Positions 25,105 through 34,466 of a DNA stretch of 64,000 nucleotides are shown piece after piece. Numbering within the stretch: position 1 is the stretch's first letter; the number at the start of each line of letters is the position of its first letter. The stretch is taken from NCBI RefSeq assembly GCF_014384795.1, contig NZ_JACRSR010000001.1:744001-808000 (forward strand), given 5' to 3'. The stretch is from Gehongia tenuis (GTDB lineage: Bacteria > Bacillota > Clostridia > Christensenellales > NSJ-53). Made by a program: the position numbers and the translations under genes. The notes under the pieces are model-generated. The model was not told the DNA's origin and did no database searches. It was given only the letters and a program-made list of their open reading frames with translations.

Positions 25105-25809
25105 ATGCTGGATTTTGAACAGGGTATGGAAGCGCTCCAGAAGAGAATCGCTTACCGCTTCCGCGATCCTGTGCTGCTAAGAAAAGCGCTCACCCATACC
25201 ACCTACGCTCATGAGGTGTCGGGCTGTGCCCATAATCAGCGGCTGGAGTTCCTGGGGGATGCCGTGCTGCAGCTTACCGTAAGCCACCGCCTTTTTTTGC
25301 TGTACAGAAATGCCAACGAGGGAGAACTGAGTAAAATGCGGGCGTTTGTGGTCTCCGAGCCCTCTTTGGCGGCCGCGGCGAAGCGCATCAGCCTTGGCAG
25401 CTACCTCCGGCTGGGCCGGGGGGAGGAGAAGTGCGGCGGCCGGGAAAAGCCGTCGGTGCTGGCCGACGGTTATGAGGCCGTGATCGGCGCCATCTATCTG
25501 GACGGCGGCTTTGAGGCGGCCCGGGACTATGTCTACCGCGAGCTGGACGACGAAATTCAAAGGGCGCCGGAGATGAAGTGCGCCATGGATTTCAAGACCC
25601 GTCTGCAGGAAAAGCTCCAGGAGCAGGGACGAAAGGTCTGCTACCGGCTCATCGGCGATGAGGGGCCGGAGCATGACAAGGTATTCACCGTCACCGCTGT
25701 GGTGGACGGCCAGGATATGGCCAGCGGCAAGGGCCGCAGCAAGAAGTGCGCCGAGCAGAACGCGGCTAAGGCGGCACTCGAGATTCTCAATCAACCGAAG
25801 AAAGTGTGA
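25105..25809 (+). CDS. rnc: Ribonuclease III
   Basis: A 234-residue double-strand-specific RNase. The start is one of two neighbouring ATGs (25102 or 25105) behind GGAGGA. The catalytic signature is RLEFLGDAVLQLTVS, with the second acidic site in ADGYEAVIGAIYLDGG. The C-terminal dsRNA-binding domain (about 155-230) has DFKTRLQEKLQEQG and GKGRSKKCAEQNAAKAAL. Its stop overlaps the smc GTG. Acts in rRNA and mRNA processing. Confidence 0.96.
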   Translation: MLDFEQGMEALQKRIAYRFRDPVLLRKALTHTTYAHEVSGCAHNQRLEFLGDAVLQLTVSHRLFLLYRNANEGELSKMRAFVVSEPSLAAAAKRISLGSYLRLGRGEEKCGGREKPSVLADGYEAVIGAIYLDGGFEAARDYVYRELDDEIQRAPEMKCAMDFKTRLQEKLQEQGRKVCYRLIGDEGPEHDKVFTVTAVVDGQDMASGKGRSKKCAEQNAAKAALEILNQPKKV

Positions 25810-28800
25810 AGTGCTTGCATCTCAAAAGGCTGGAAATATACGGATTTAAATCCTTTGCGGACCGCACGGAGATCGTTTTTGAACGGGGCATCACCGGCGT
25901 GGTGGGCCCGAACGGAAGCGGCAAGAGCAATGTGGCGGATGCGGTCCGGTGGGTTTTGGGCGAACAGAGCGCCCGAACCCTTCGGGGAACCCGTATGGAG
26001 GATATCATCTTCAACGGCACGGAAAAGCGCAAGAAACTGTCCATGGCCGAGGTAACCCTCGTCTTTGACAACGTGGATGGTTCTCTTGACATGCCCTATT
26101 CCGAGCTGTCGGTAACCCGCAGAATTTACCGCTCCGGTGAATCCGAATATCTGATCAATGGCAATTCGCGCCGCCTCAAGGATGTGGTGGCGCTTTTTCA
26201 GGATACGGGCATCGGCAAGGAGGGTTATTCCATCATCGGCCAGGGCCGTATCGGCGATATTTTAACGCCCAAATCCGAGGAACGGCGGGTGATCTTCGAG
26301 GAAGCCGCCGGCGTGGTCAAGTATAAGACCCGCAAGGAGGAAGCGGAACGAAAGCTGGGACAGACCGACCAAAATCTCATCCGCATCGAGGACATTTTGG
26401 AGGAACTGTCCGGCCAGGTGGAACCCCTTCGGGAACAGAGTGAAGCGGCCCGGCGGTATCTGGATCTCAGGGACGAGCTGAAGGACCTGGATATCAATCT
26501 GTTTCTGCACCAAAATGAGCAGATTCAGGTCCGTCAGCAGGGACTTAGGGAAACGCTGGCCGACATCGAGGGACAGCGCACGAAGGGTCAGGAGGAGCTG
26601 GCATCCTTGGCGGAGCGTTACCGTCTGTCCCGGGAGGATCTGGAGCGGATGGACGGGGAGATATTGACCCTCCGGGAACAGATTTTGGAGCTCACCCGCC
26701 AGACCGAGGCGGCCGAGGGTGAGAGCAAGGTGCTGGACGAGCGCCGGGATAATGCGAGGATCGGCCGGGAACAGCTTTTGGGCCAGATCCGGGAAACGGA
26801 GGACCGCCTGGCGGACCTCAAAAAGCAGCAGGAAGAGGCGGCGGCCCACGGCGGGGAGCTGGAACAAAAGCTTGCCGGCGAAGCGGCTGCACTGGAGGCT
26901 CACCGGCAATCCACCGATGCGCTGGGGGAGAAAGTGGCCAGCGAGGAGGTCAGGCTGGAGGCCGCCAAGAGCGAAGTGATTGATAATTTGAACCGCCTTT
27001 CGAACGTCAAGACCCGCCGGGAGCGGCTGCTCACCATGCGGGACACCCTGGTTCAGCGTCAGAGCGAGCTTCAAACGCAGCAGGCGGAACGCACGCAGCA
27101 GGAGGATCAGCTGAAGGCGGACATGCTGGCGGCGGAAGAACTTCTGCAGGAAGCCAAGGCCCGCCTGCATGAGCTGGAGAAGCAGCGGGACCGGGTAAAA
27201 GCTTCGGGGCAGGAGGCGGAAGCCAGGGCGGAACACATCCGCATCCGCCTCAAGACCGTGGAGCAAAGCGCCCAGCAGATTGCCTCCCGCCTCCATGTGA
27301 TGGAGGAGATGCAAAAGGATCGGGAGGGATACTTTGGCAGTATCCGCAACCTGATGCGGGAGGCTCACCGCCTGCCGCAGGGCGGCGCGGGCATTGTGGG
27401 CACCGTGGCGGATCTGATGCGGGTGCCTAAAACCTTTGAAAAGGCCATTGAAATGGCCCTTGGCGCCAGCCTGCAGCACGTGGTCACCCGCCGGGAAGAG
27501 GATGCCAAGGCGGCCATTGATCTCTTGCGGGAGCGCCAGTTTGGCCGGGCAACCTTCCTGCCCATGACCAGCGTGAAGGGAAGAACCTTGAACGGGGGGG
27601 AGAAGGCAACCTTGTCCGGCCCCGGTATTCTTGGCGTGGCCAGCGACCTCGTCGAGTTTGACGAGGCCTACCGGGGGATCATGGAGAATCTTCTGGGCCG
27701 TACGGTCGTTGTCAAGGATATGGATACGGGCATTCAGCTTATGCGCAGAAACCGGTATGCTTTCAGGGTGGTGACCCTTCTCGGGGATACGCTCAATGTG
27801 GGCGGGTCCATGACGGGCGGCAGTCAGAAGTCCCAGTATTCTTCCCTGCTGAGCCGGGGCCGCATGATTGAGGAACTGAAAGAGGAACTTTCCCAGACGG
27901 AGAAAAGCCTTGGAGACCATCGGGCCAAGCTTACGGAAATGCTGGCTGAAGCGGAAACCGTGAAATCGGAGCTGGCGGAGATCGGCGAGGCCTGGCACCA
28001 GCAGGACATCGCTGTGGCGCGGGAGAACGAACGCTATCAGACGGCCCAGGGGCACTATGCTGAACACCTGAAGGGCAGCGAGGCTCTGCGGCTGGAGCAG
28101 GAGCGCCTTTCGGAGAGCCTCGCCGAAGTGGTGGGCGAACTCGGGGAGATCGAAAGCCAGCAGGGCGTGATGGAACGCTCGGACGGCACCACCCGGGACG
28201 ATATCCTCCGTCTGCAGGAGGCCATGAACATCCTCCGCCAGGAGCACACGGCGGCCCTTGGCATGCTGGGTACGCTGCAGGCGGCCCATGCCGGCGCGGC
28301 CCGGGACTTGGAAGCCGCCCGCCGGGACGTCCGGCGGCTTCTAGGCGAACGGGCGGAGAACGAGCGGACCTTGGCCCGGCTTCAGAATGAGCTGGAAGCC
28401 CGTAAGGACCGCATGGATGAGGACAGCAGGGAGCGGGAAGAGCTGGCAAGAAGGATTGAGGCCAGCCGGGCCACCCTTTGGGCCGTTCAGACGGAGGTGG
28501 AGCGGCGTCAGCAGGATCGTCAGAAACTGGCCCTCGAATCGGAGGAATTGGAACGGCGGCAAAAGGAGCTTTCCGGCAGGCTGGAGGAGCTCCTGGAGCG
28601 TCAGTACAAGACCCAGTCCCAGCTGGACCGTTTGGAATCGGATCTGCAGAACATCCATAACCGTATTTGGGACGATTATGAGTTGACGTATAACACGGCA
28701 CTGCCGCTACGCAGGGAGGATTTTAAGCCTTCGGCGGCATCCTCCAGAGCGGGCGCTATCCGCCGGGAAATGCGGCAGATGGGCGATGTGAATGTGAACG

Positions 28801-29372
28801 CCATCGAGGAATACAAGCGGGTATCCCAGCGCTTCACCGATCTCACCGAGCAAAGAGAGGATCTGGTGAAGGCGAAGGAGGATCTCCGCAGTCTCATTGA
28901 AGAGCTGCTGGGCACCATGGAGGTGCAGTTTAAGGAGCAGTTCGCGAAACTCAACGAAAACTTTAAGGAGACCTTTGTGGAGCTCTTCGGCGGCGGAACG
29001 GCCAGCCTCCAGCTTTCCGATGAACGTGACGTACTGAATTGCAATATCGAGATCATCGCCCAGCCTCCGGGCAAGAAGCTGCAGGTGCTCTCCCTGCTGT
29101 CCGGCGGCGAGCGTTCGCTAACGGCGGCGGCGATTCTTTTCGCCATTCTCCGCCTGAAGCCCACGCCCTTCTGCATTCTGGACGAGATCGAAGCGGCGCT
29201 GGACGATGCCAACATCGGCAATTTTGTCCATTTCCTGAAGGATTACGCGAAGAACACCCAGTTTGTAGTGATCACCCACCGCAAGGAGACCATGACCGCC
29301 TGCGATGCGCTGTATGGTTTCTCCATGGAGGAGAAGGGTGTTAGCCGGCTCATGTCCGTGAAACTGGCCTAG
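25806..29372 (+). CDS. smc: Chromosome segregation protein SMC
   Basis: A 1188-residue condensin ATPase. The start is a GTG at 25806 overlapping the rnc stop (a TTG at 25815 is the alternative). Walker A is VGPNGSGKSNVADAVRWV; long coiled coils occupy about 165-500 and 670-1010; the hinge (about 515-640) starts near GYFGSIRNLMREAHRLPQGG; the ABC signature LLSGGERSLTAAAILFAIL and Walker B FCILDEIEAALDDANIGNF are near the C-terminus. Full length and intact. Followed by ftsY with a 10-base gap, the standard smc-ftsY arrangement. Confidence 0.97.
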   Translation: MKCLHLKRLEIYGFKSFADRTEIVFERGITGVVGPNGSGKSNVADAVRWVLGEQSARTLRGTRMEDIIFNGTEKRKKLSMAEVTLVFDNVDGSLDMPYSELSVTRRIYRSGESEYLINGNSRRLKDVVALFQDTGIGKEGYSIIGQGRIGDILTPKSEERRVIFEEAAGVVKYKTRKEEAERKLGQTDQNLIRIEDILEELSGQVEPLREQSEAARRYLDLRDELKDLDINLFLHQNEQIQVRQQGLRETLADIEGQRTKGQEELASLAERYRLSREDLERMDGEILTLREQILELTRQTEAAEGESKVLDERRDNARIGREQLLGQIRETEDRLADLKKQQEEAAAHGGELEQKLAGEAAALEAHRQSTDALGEKVASEEVRLEAAKSEVIDNLNRLSNVKTRRERLLTMRDTLVQRQSELQTQQAERTQQEDQLKADMLAAEELLQEAKARLHELEKQRDRVKASGQEAEARAEHIRIRLKTVEQSAQQIASRLHVMEEMQKDREGYFGSIRNLMREAHRLPQGGAGIVGTVADLMRVPKTFEKAIEMALGASLQHVVTRREEDAKAAIDLLRERQFGRATFLPMTSVKGRTLNGGEKATLSGPGILGVASDLVEFDEAYRGIMENLLGRTVVVKDMDTGIQLMRRNRYAFRVVTLLGDTLNVGGSMTGGSQKSQYSSLLSRGRMIEELKEELSQTEKSLGDHRAKLTEMLAEAETVKSELAEIGEAWHQQDIAVARENERYQTAQGHYAEHLKGSEALRLEQERLSESLAEVVGELGEIESQQGVMERSDGTTRDDILRLQEAMNILRQEHTAALGMLGTLQAAHAGAARDLEAARRDVRRLLGERAENERTLARLQNELEARKDRMDEDSREREELARRIEASRATLWAVQTEVERRQQDRQKLALESEELERRQKELSGRLEELLERQYKTQSQLDRLESDLQNIHNRIWDDYELTYNTALPLRREDFKPSAASSRAGAIRREMRQMGDVNVNAIEEYKRVSQRFTDLTEQREDLVKAKEDLRSLIEELLGTMEVQFKEQFAKLNENFKETFVELFGGGTASLQLSDERDVLNCNIEIIAQPPGKKLQVLSLLSGGERSLTAAAILFAILRLKPTPFCILDEIEAALDDANIGNFVHFLKDYAKNTQFVVITHRKETMTACDALYGFSMEEKGVSRLMSVKLA

Positions 29373-29382
29373 GAGGGGAACG

Positions 29383-30303
29383 ATGGAGAAAAAAGGATTT
29401 TTTTCAAAGCTGGTGGGCGGGCTCACCAAGACCCGCGACAACCTGACGGAGAAGGTCAATCAGCTCATCTCCTATTACCGGGAGATTGACGACGAGTTCT
29501 ATGAGGAACTGGAAGAAATTTTGGTCTATGCCGATGTGGGCGTCGCCACCACCGGCGAGATCATAGAACGGCTCCGCGCCCGGGTGGATCAGGAAAAGCT
29601 GGGCGATACGGCCAAAATCCGGGAATACCTGAGCGAGATTTTGATGGGCATGGTGGGGACCGACGGGGAACTGGAGCTCCCCTCGCCTAGCATTATCCTG
29701 GTGGTGGGCGTAAACGGGGTGGGCAAGACCACCGCCATCGGCAAGATGGCCCATTATTATAAAAGTGAGGGCAGAAAGGTCATGCTGGGCGCGGCGGATA
29801 CCTTTCGTGCGGCGGCCAGCGAACAGCTGACCATCTGGTCCGAGCGGGCGGGGGTGCCCATCGTCAAGCACGGCGAGGGCGCCGATCCGGCGGCTGTGGT
29901 CTTTGATGCCATCAGCTCGGCCAAGGCCCGGGGATGCGATCTTCTTATCTGTGATACCGCCGGCCGTCTGCACAACAAAAAGAACCTGATGGAGGAGCTG
30001 AAAAAGATCGGCAGGGTGGTGGACCGGGAATACGGCGGCGCCCATCGGGAGGTCTTTTTGGTGCTGGATGCCACCACCGGCCAAAACGCCATCGCCCAGG
30101 CGAAGATCTTCAAGGAAGCGGTGAACGTGACGGGCATCATTCTCACCAAGCTGGACGGCACCGCAAAAGGCGGCGTGGTCATCGCCGTCAAAAATGAACT
30201 GAACGTGCCGGTGCGCTTCATCGGTGTGGGCGAGGGAATGGAAGATCTGCAGGTCTTTGATCCCAAGGCCTTCGTGGAAGCACTGCTTCAGGAAAAGGCT
30301 TGA
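29383..30303 (+). CDS. ftsY: Signal recognition particle receptor FtsY
   Basis: A 306-residue SRP-type GTPase. A short N-terminus replaces the long acidic A domain of proteobacterial FtsY, followed by the helical N domain and the G domain with VVGVNGVGKTTAIGKMA (G1), AADTFRAAASEQL, CDTAGRLHNKKNLMEEL (G3) and LTKLDGTAKGG (G4). It docks ribosome-SRP complexes at the membrane with Ffh encoded 0.5 kb downstream. The TGA stop is part of the following -35 box. Confidence 0.97.
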   Translation: MEKKGFFSKLVGGLTKTRDNLTEKVNQLISYYREIDDEFYEELEEILVYADVGVATTGEIIERLRARVDQEKLGDTAKIREYLSEILMGMVGTDGELELPSPSIILVVGVNGVGKTTAIGKMAHYYKSEGRKVMLGAADTFRAAASEQLTIWSERAGVPIVKHGEGADPAAVVFDAISSAKARGCDLLICDTAGRLHNKKNLMEELKKIGRVVDREYGGAHREVFLVLDATTGQNAIAQAKIFKEAVNVTGIILTKLDGTAKGGVVIAVKNELNVPVRFIGVGEGMEDLQVFDPKAFVEALLQEKA

Positions 30304-30328
30304 CAGCGGCAGAGAAAATGGGTATAGT
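30300..30328 (+). promoter_or_regulatory. Consensus sigma-A promoter before ylxM-ffh, overlapping the ftsY stop
   Basis: Perfect TTGACA (30300-30305), 17-base spacer, TATAGT (30323-30328). The expected start point near 30335 falls inside the left arm of the perfect inverted repeat 30329-30364. Confidence 0.75.
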
Positions 30329-30366
30329 AAGGGAGTGTAAAGGTTAAAACCTTTACACTCCCTTTT
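30329..30366 (+). terminator. Perfect 36-base inverted repeat: ftsY terminator and/or operator
   Basis: Arm 30329-30345 is exactly complementary to 30348-30364, leaving a two-base centre; TTTT ends the repeat at 30366. For transcripts reading out of ftsY it can form a 17-pair hairpin with a short T tail. For transcripts starting at the promoter just upstream it would be truncated, so an operator function is also possible. Confidence 0.65.
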
Positions 30367-30463
30367 CCATCTGGGCGAATGCGGACGGCCTTTCGAGCAA
30401 AGCCGAAGGGTCAAAGAGAAGCGGCGCTGAAAAGGAGAAGGGACCCGTGAGGAGGAGAAGGCC

Positions 30464-30808
30464 ATGGAGGAGAACGTGCGCTATGCGTGGCTCATGGATT
30501 TCTATGGCGGCCTTTTGACGGAACAGCAGCGGCGGGTGCTGGAGCTGCATCTCGATCAGGATTGGTCCCTTTCGGAGATCGCTGAGGAACTGGGCATATC
30601 CCGGCAGGGCGTTTCCGACTGCCTGAAGCGGGGAAGAAATCAGCTCTCTCAGCTGGAGGAACGACTGGGACTTTTAAAACGGCATCTTTGGATGGCCGAT
30701 CAGCTCAAGGGATTGCGGGCGGAGGCAGCGGCGGGCCTTGCGGGACCCGACACGGCCAAAAAGCTCGATCAACTCATTGAGGAGTGGGAGGTACGGGATG
30801 GCCTTTGA
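30464..30808 (+). CDS. ylxM: UPF0122 family DNA-binding protein YlxM
   Basis: A 114-residue helical protein with a sigma-70 region-4-like helix-turn-helix: QRRVLELHLDQDWSLSEIAE followed by ELGISRQGVSDCLKR. YlxM is encoded before ffh in most Bacillota and is thought to modulate the SRP pathway. It starts at ATG 30464 behind GGAGGAGAAGG and its end overlaps ffh by 11 bases. Confidence 0.92.
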   Translation: MEENVRYAWLMDFYGGLLTEQQRRVLELHLDQDWSLSEIAEELGISRQGVSDCLKRGRNQLSQLEERLGLLKRHLWMADQLKGLRAEAAAGLAGPDTAKKLDQLIEEWEVRDGL

Positions 30809-32135
30809 AGGTTTGACTTCCAAGCTTTCGGAAGTTTTTAAGAAGCTGACGTCCCGAGGCAAACTCAGCGAGCAGGACGTGAAGGCGGCCATGCGGGAAG
30901 TGAAGATGGCTCTTCTTGAGGCGGACGTGAACTTCCTGGTGGTGAAAAAGTTCATCAAGACCGTGTCCGAGCGTGCGGTGGGATCGGAGATCCTGGAAAG
31001 CCTCACCCCGGGCCAGCAGGTCATCAAAGTGGTGAACGAGGAGCTTACAAACCTGATGGGCTCCACGGTCAGCAAGCTTACGGTGGCTTCGGCGCCGCCG
31101 TCGGTCTATATGCTGGTGGGTCTTCAGGGCGCAGGCAAGACCACCATGGCGGGGAAGCTTGCGGGCTATCTTAAAAAGCAGGGCAAAAATCCTTTGCTCT
31201 GTGCGTGCGATATCTACCGGCCGGCGGCCATTCAGCAGCTCAAGGTCTTGGGCGAGAAGCTGGAGATCCCGGTCTTTGAAGAGGGGCAGAAGGATGCGGT
31301 AAAAACCGCTCTGCACGGTGTGCAATATGCAAAGGACAACGGGCATGACGCGGTGCTTCTCGATACCGCGGGCCGGCTTCATATTGACACCGAGCTCATG
31401 GACGAGCTGAAACGGATGAAAAAAGCCGTGGATCCCCATGAGATCCTGCTGGTGGTGGACTCCATGACCGGCCAGGACGCGGTGAATGTGGCCCAAAGCT
31501 TCCATGATACCCTGGAAATCAGCGGCGTCATTTTGACCAAGCTGGACGGCGACACCAGGGGCGGCGCGGCGCTTTCGGTCAAGGCCGTCACCGGCCAGCC
31601 CATCAAGTTTGCCGGTGTGGGGGAAAAACTCACCGATATTGAACCCTTCTATCCCGAGCGGATGGCGTCCCGAATCCTGGGCATGGGCGACGTGCTGAGC
31701 CTCATTGAAAAGGCGCAGGCCGCCTTCGATGAGAAGCAGGCGGCCAAGCTGGAGGAACGGATCAAATCCCAAAAGTTCGATCTTGAGGATTTCATGGACC
31801 AGCTTCAGCAAATGAAGAAGATGGGCTCCATGTCCGATATTTTGGCCATGATGCCCGGCATGAACGCTTCGAAGCTGGGCAATGTGGAACTGGATGAAAA
31901 GCAGCTTTCAAGAACCGAGGCCATCGTCAGCTCCATGACTGTGGCGGAGCGGCAGAATCCCGCCATTATCAACGGCAGTCGAAGAAAGCGCATCGCCGCC
32001 GGCAGCGGCACGTCCATCCAGCAGGTAAATCAGCTGCTCCGGCAGTTCGATTCCATGAAAAAGATGATGCGCCAGTTCACCGATATGGAGCGGGGCGGCC
32101 GGCGCCGGGGACGGATGAAGTTCCCTTTCATGTAG
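30798..32135 (+). CDS. ffh: Signal recognition particle protein Ffh
   Basis: A 445-residue SRP54 GTPase. The start at ATG 30798 (MAFEGLTSKLSEVFKKL) follows GGGAGG by 6 bases. The N domain is followed by G1 VGLQGAGKTTMAGKLA, the DTAGRLHIDTELMDEL switch and LTKLDGDTRGGAAL. The C-terminal M domain (about 300-445) is Met-rich with the RNA-binding SRRKRIAAGSGTSIQQVN, and ends in a short Gly/Arg tail. It binds signal sequences and 4.5S/6S RNA. Confidence 0.97.
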   Translation: MAFEGLTSKLSEVFKKLTSRGKLSEQDVKAAMREVKMALLEADVNFLVVKKFIKTVSERAVGSEILESLTPGQQVIKVVNEELTNLMGSTVSKLTVASAPPSVYMLVGLQGAGKTTMAGKLAGYLKKQGKNPLLCACDIYRPAAIQQLKVLGEKLEIPVFEEGQKDAVKTALHGVQYAKDNGHDAVLLDTAGRLHIDTELMDELKRMKKAVDPHEILLVVDSMTGQDAVNVAQSFHDTLEISGVILTKLDGDTRGGAALSVKAVTGQPIKFAGVGEKLTDIEPFYPERMASRILGMGDVLSLIEKAQAAFDEKQAAKLEERIKSQKFDLEDFMDQLQQMKKMGSMSDILAMMPGMNASKLGNVELDEKQLSRTEAIVSSMTVAERQNPAIINGSRRKRIAAGSGTSIQQVNQLLRQFDSMKKMMRQFTDMERGGRRRGRMKFPFM

Positions 32136-32197
32136 CTGCATCCAGCCAGAAGGCTGTGTGACATAGTAGTGAAACATAAATTAGGAGGTACAATTCA

Positions 32198-32443
32198 ATG
32201 GCAGTACGTATTCGTCTTCGCCGCATGGGCGCGAAAAAAGCTCCCTTCTACCGCATCGTGGTTGCGGAATCCTCTGCGCCCCGGGATGGCCGCTGCATCG
32301 AGGAACTCGGCTATTACAATCCCCTGGTGGAGCCCGTGGAGATCAAGGTGGACGCGGAGAAGGCTCAGGAGTGGATTAAAAAGGGTGCTAAGCCCTCGGA
32401 TACCGTTCGGGCGCTCCTCAAAAAGAGCGGCGCGATCGAGTAA
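32198..32443 (+). CDS. rpsP: 30S ribosomal protein S16
   Basis: An 81-residue ribosomal protein with the conserved N-terminus [20 protein letters not shown] and the [14 protein letters not shown] segment [18 protein letters not shown] lies upstream. It heads the rpsP-khpA-rimM-trmD-rplS cluster. Confidence 0.98.
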   Translation: MAVRIRLRRMGAKKAPFYRIVVAESSAPRDGRCIEELGYYNPLVEPVEIKVDAEKAQEWIKKGAKPSDTVRALLKKSGAIE

Positions 32444-32459
32444 GGCATAGGTGAAAAAC

Positions 32460-32687
32460 ATGCGGGATCTTGTGGAGTACATCGTCAAATCCCTGGTAAC
32501 GAATCCTGACGAGGTGGACGTGCGCCGGGTGGAAAATGACGATAACATCATTATCGAGGTCCGCGTGGCCCAGGAAGATATGGGTAAGGTGATCGGCAAA
32601 CAGGGCCGCATTGCCAAGGCCATCCGTTCCGTGGTCCGGGCGGCGTCATCCAAGGAAGCCAAGAAGGTCTTGGTGGATATCATCTAA
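32460..32687 (+). CDS. khpA: KH-domain RNA-binding protein KhpA
   Basis: A 75-residue single type-II KH domain protein. The start at ATG 32460 (MRDLVEYIVKSLVTNPDEVD) is preferred to a GTG at 32451, because AGGTG lies 8 bases upstream. The GxxG loop is IGKQGRIAKAIRS. In streptococci KhpA pairs with KhpB/Jag and affects cell elongation and division; the same is likely here but khpB is not in the window. Confidence 0.93.
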   Translation: MRDLVEYIVKSLVTNPDEVDVRRVENDDNIIIEVRVAQEDMGKVIGKQGRIAKAIRSVVRAASSKEAKKVLVDII

Positions 32688-32689
32688 AA

Positions 32690-32714
32690 AAAGGAGGGGC
32701 CTTCGGGTCCCTTT
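32690..32714 (+). other. Small UUCG-loop hairpin between khpA and rimM
   Basis: GGGGCC (32696-32701) and GGTCCC (32706-32711) close a TTCG tetraloop, with further A/G-T pairs outside and TTTATTTC after it. Possible partial terminator or mRNA 3' stabiliser. Confidence 0.4.
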
Positions 32715-32732
32715 ATTTCATGGGAGGTCAAG

Positions 32733-33248
32733 GTGGGAATACAGGCGGAATATTTGTGCGTGGGCACCATTGTAAAACCCCAGGGGATCCGGGGTGAAGT
32801 CAAAGTGATGCCGCTGACGGACGATCCGGCACGCTTCTATGACCTTTCGGAGGCCTTCTTCAAAGGGGAGGGCGGATTCACGCCCGTTGCCGTGACGGGC
32901 GCCAGAATTCAGGATACGAACGTATTTTTAACGCTGGCGGGTGTGACGGACCGAAACGGGGCGGAGCAGCTTCGGGGCAGGGAACTGTATGTCCACCGGT
33001 CCAGGGCGGTCAGGCTGCCTGAGGGCCGGTATTTCATCTGCGATCTGATCGGGCTTCCCGTGACGGATGAAAAGGGTGTGCCCGTGGGCAGACTTGAGGA
33101 AGTGCTTCAGCCCGGCGCCAACGATGTGTACGTGATTCAAGGGGAACGGGAGTATCTTGTCCCCGTCATCCCCGACGCTGTGCTTGATATTGACTTGGAT
33201 AGAGGGATCACCGTGGCTTCCTCGTTCCTGGAGGCTGAGGAAATATGA
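32733..33248 (+). CDS. rimM: 16S rRNA processing protein RimM
   Basis: A 171-residue ribosome maturation factor. It starts at GTG 32733 behind GGGAGGTCAA. The N-terminal RimM barrel has [20 protein letters not shown], and the C-terminal PRC-barrel begins near [18 protein letters not shown]. It binds S19 on the 30S head. The stop overlaps trmD (ATGA). Confidence 0.96.
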   Translation: MGIQAEYLCVGTIVKPQGIRGEVKVMPLTDDPARFYDLSEAFFKGEGGFTPVAVTGARIQDTNVFLTLAGVTDRNGAEQLRGRELYVHRSRAVRLPEGRYFICDLIGLPVTDEKGVPVGRLEEVLQPGANDVYVIQGEREYLVPVIPDAVLDIDLDRGITVASSFLEAEEI

Positions 33249-33919
33249 GGGCCGCTATTTTGACCCTGTTTCCGGCTATGGTGGAGGCAGTGCTCTCGGA
33301 AAGCATTCTGGGCCGTGCCCGAAACCAGGGCATTTTGGACGCTTTTGCCGTGGATATCCGGGCATACAGCGACAACAAGCACCACCAGGCCGATGACTAT
33401 CCCTTTGGCGGCGGACCGGGCATGGTTATGATGCCTCAGCCCATCTTCGACGCCTTCGCCGACGTGGAAAAACGCATGGGGAAGGCGCACCGCATCTATC
33501 TCTCGCCCAAGGGCAAAACCTTTGATCAGGAAACCGCCCAGCGGCTGTCCCGGCTGGACAATCTGGTGTTTTTGTGCGGCCATTACGAAGGTGTGGACCA
33601 GCGGGTGCTGGATCATCTGATTGACGAGGAAATCTCCATCGGAGACTATGTCCTCACCGGCGGCGAGATCCCCGCTCTCGCCGTTTTGGACAGCGTGGCA
33701 AGGCTTATTCCCGGGGTGCTGGGAAGCGACCAGTCTGCGGAGGATGAGAGCTTTTCCAGCGGCCTTCTCGAGTATCCCCAATACACCCGGCCTGCGGACT
33801 TTCGGGGATTGAAGGTGCCGGACATACTTTTGTCCGGGCATCATGCCAACATTGAGCGCTGGCGCCGGGAACAGGCCCTTGAGATTACCCGGAGGCTCCG
33901 GCCCGATCTTCTAAAATAG
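33245..33919 (+). CDS. trmD: tRNA (guanine(37)-N1)-methyltransferase
   Basis: A 224-residue SPOUT methyltransferase that makes m1G37. Conserved blocks are [39 protein letters not shown] and the knot [20 protein letters not shown]. The length is slightly shorter than the E. coli enzyme but complete. Coupled to rimM by a 4-base overlap. Confidence 0.97.
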   Translation: MRAAILTLFPAMVEAVLSESILGRARNQGILDAFAVDIRAYSDNKHHQADDYPFGGGPGMVMMPQPIFDAFADVEKRMGKAHRIYLSPKGKTFDQETAQRLSRLDNLVFLCGHYEGVDQRVLDHLIDEEISIGDYVLTGGEIPALAVLDSVARLIPGVLGSDQSAEDESFSSGLLEYPQYTRPADFRGLKVPDILLSGHHANIERWRREQALEITRRLRPDLLK

Positions 33920-33922
33920 GGA

Positions 33923-33951
33923 TTGTCAAACTCTGGAGCTTGTGTTACAAT
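33923..33951 (+). promoter_or_regulatory. Sigma-A promoter of rplS
   Basis: TTGTCA (33923-33928), 17-base spacer, TACAAT (33946-33951). A leader of about 60 bases follows before the rplS start. Confidence 0.7.
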
Positions 33952-34019
33952 ATTTTGCGTGATTACGGACGGTCCGCTGCTGATGGCATGAACGTCTATG
34001 AGGGAAAGGAGGAATGAAG

Positions 34020-34367
34020 ATGAGCGAAATCATTCGTTCCATCGAGAAAGAACAGCTCCGTACCGATCTGCCCGAGCTTCGCATTGGCGACACCGTCAAG
34101 GTGTTCGTGAAAGTTGTGGAGGGCAGCCGCGAACGTCTTCAGGCGTTTGAGGGGACCATCATTGCCAAGCAGAACGGGGGCCTGCGCGAAACCTTTACGG
34201 TTCGCCGAATCTCCTATGGCATTGGCGTTGAGAGGATTTTCCCGGTGCATTCGCCCAAGATTGATCACATCGATGTGATCCGTCACGGCAAGGCTCGCCG
34301 CGCCAAGCTGTACTATCTGCGCAATCGCGTGGGTAAAGCGGCCCGGCTGCGCACCATTGAACGCTGA
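34020..34367 (+). CDS. rplS: 50S ribosomal protein L19
   Basis: A 115-residue ribosomal protein. The start at ATG 34020 is chosen because AAAGGAGG lies 7 bases upstream; an ATG at 34014 is too close to it. Conserved segments are [37 protein letters not shown] and the C-terminal [12 protein letters not shown]. It forms part of an inter-subunit bridge. Confidence 0.97.
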   Translation: MSEIIRSIEKEQLRTDLPELRIGDTVKVFVKVVEGSRERLQAFEGTIIAKQNGGLRETFTVRRISYGIGVERIFPVHSPKIDHIDVIRHGKARRAKLYYLRNRVGKAARLRTIER

Positions 34368-34377
34368 GAAATCGCTG

Positions 34378-34410
34378 AAGAGAGGGGGCTCATTGAGCTC
34401 CTTCTTTTTT
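34378..34410 (+). terminator. Terminator after rplS
   Basis: The stem 34378-34391 with 34395-34408 contains three G-T pairs around an ATT loop, and runs into TTTTTTTC. It closes the ribosomal protein cluster. Confidence 0.75.
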
Positions 34411-34466
34411 TCATAGGTGTAAATGACCCGCGAGGGGTCAATGATTCATAGCAAGGGAGGCATGAG

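Noticed and set aside
26262..28289. Minus-strand open frame of 675 codons across smc
   Set aside because: It is the antisense of the coiled-coil codons (Leu/His/Gly bias); no start signal or domain.
33952..34019. Possible L19 leader regulatory RNA upstream of rplS
   Set aside because: A leader of about 60 bases exists after the promoter, but I could not fold a convincing conserved L19 leader structure from it.
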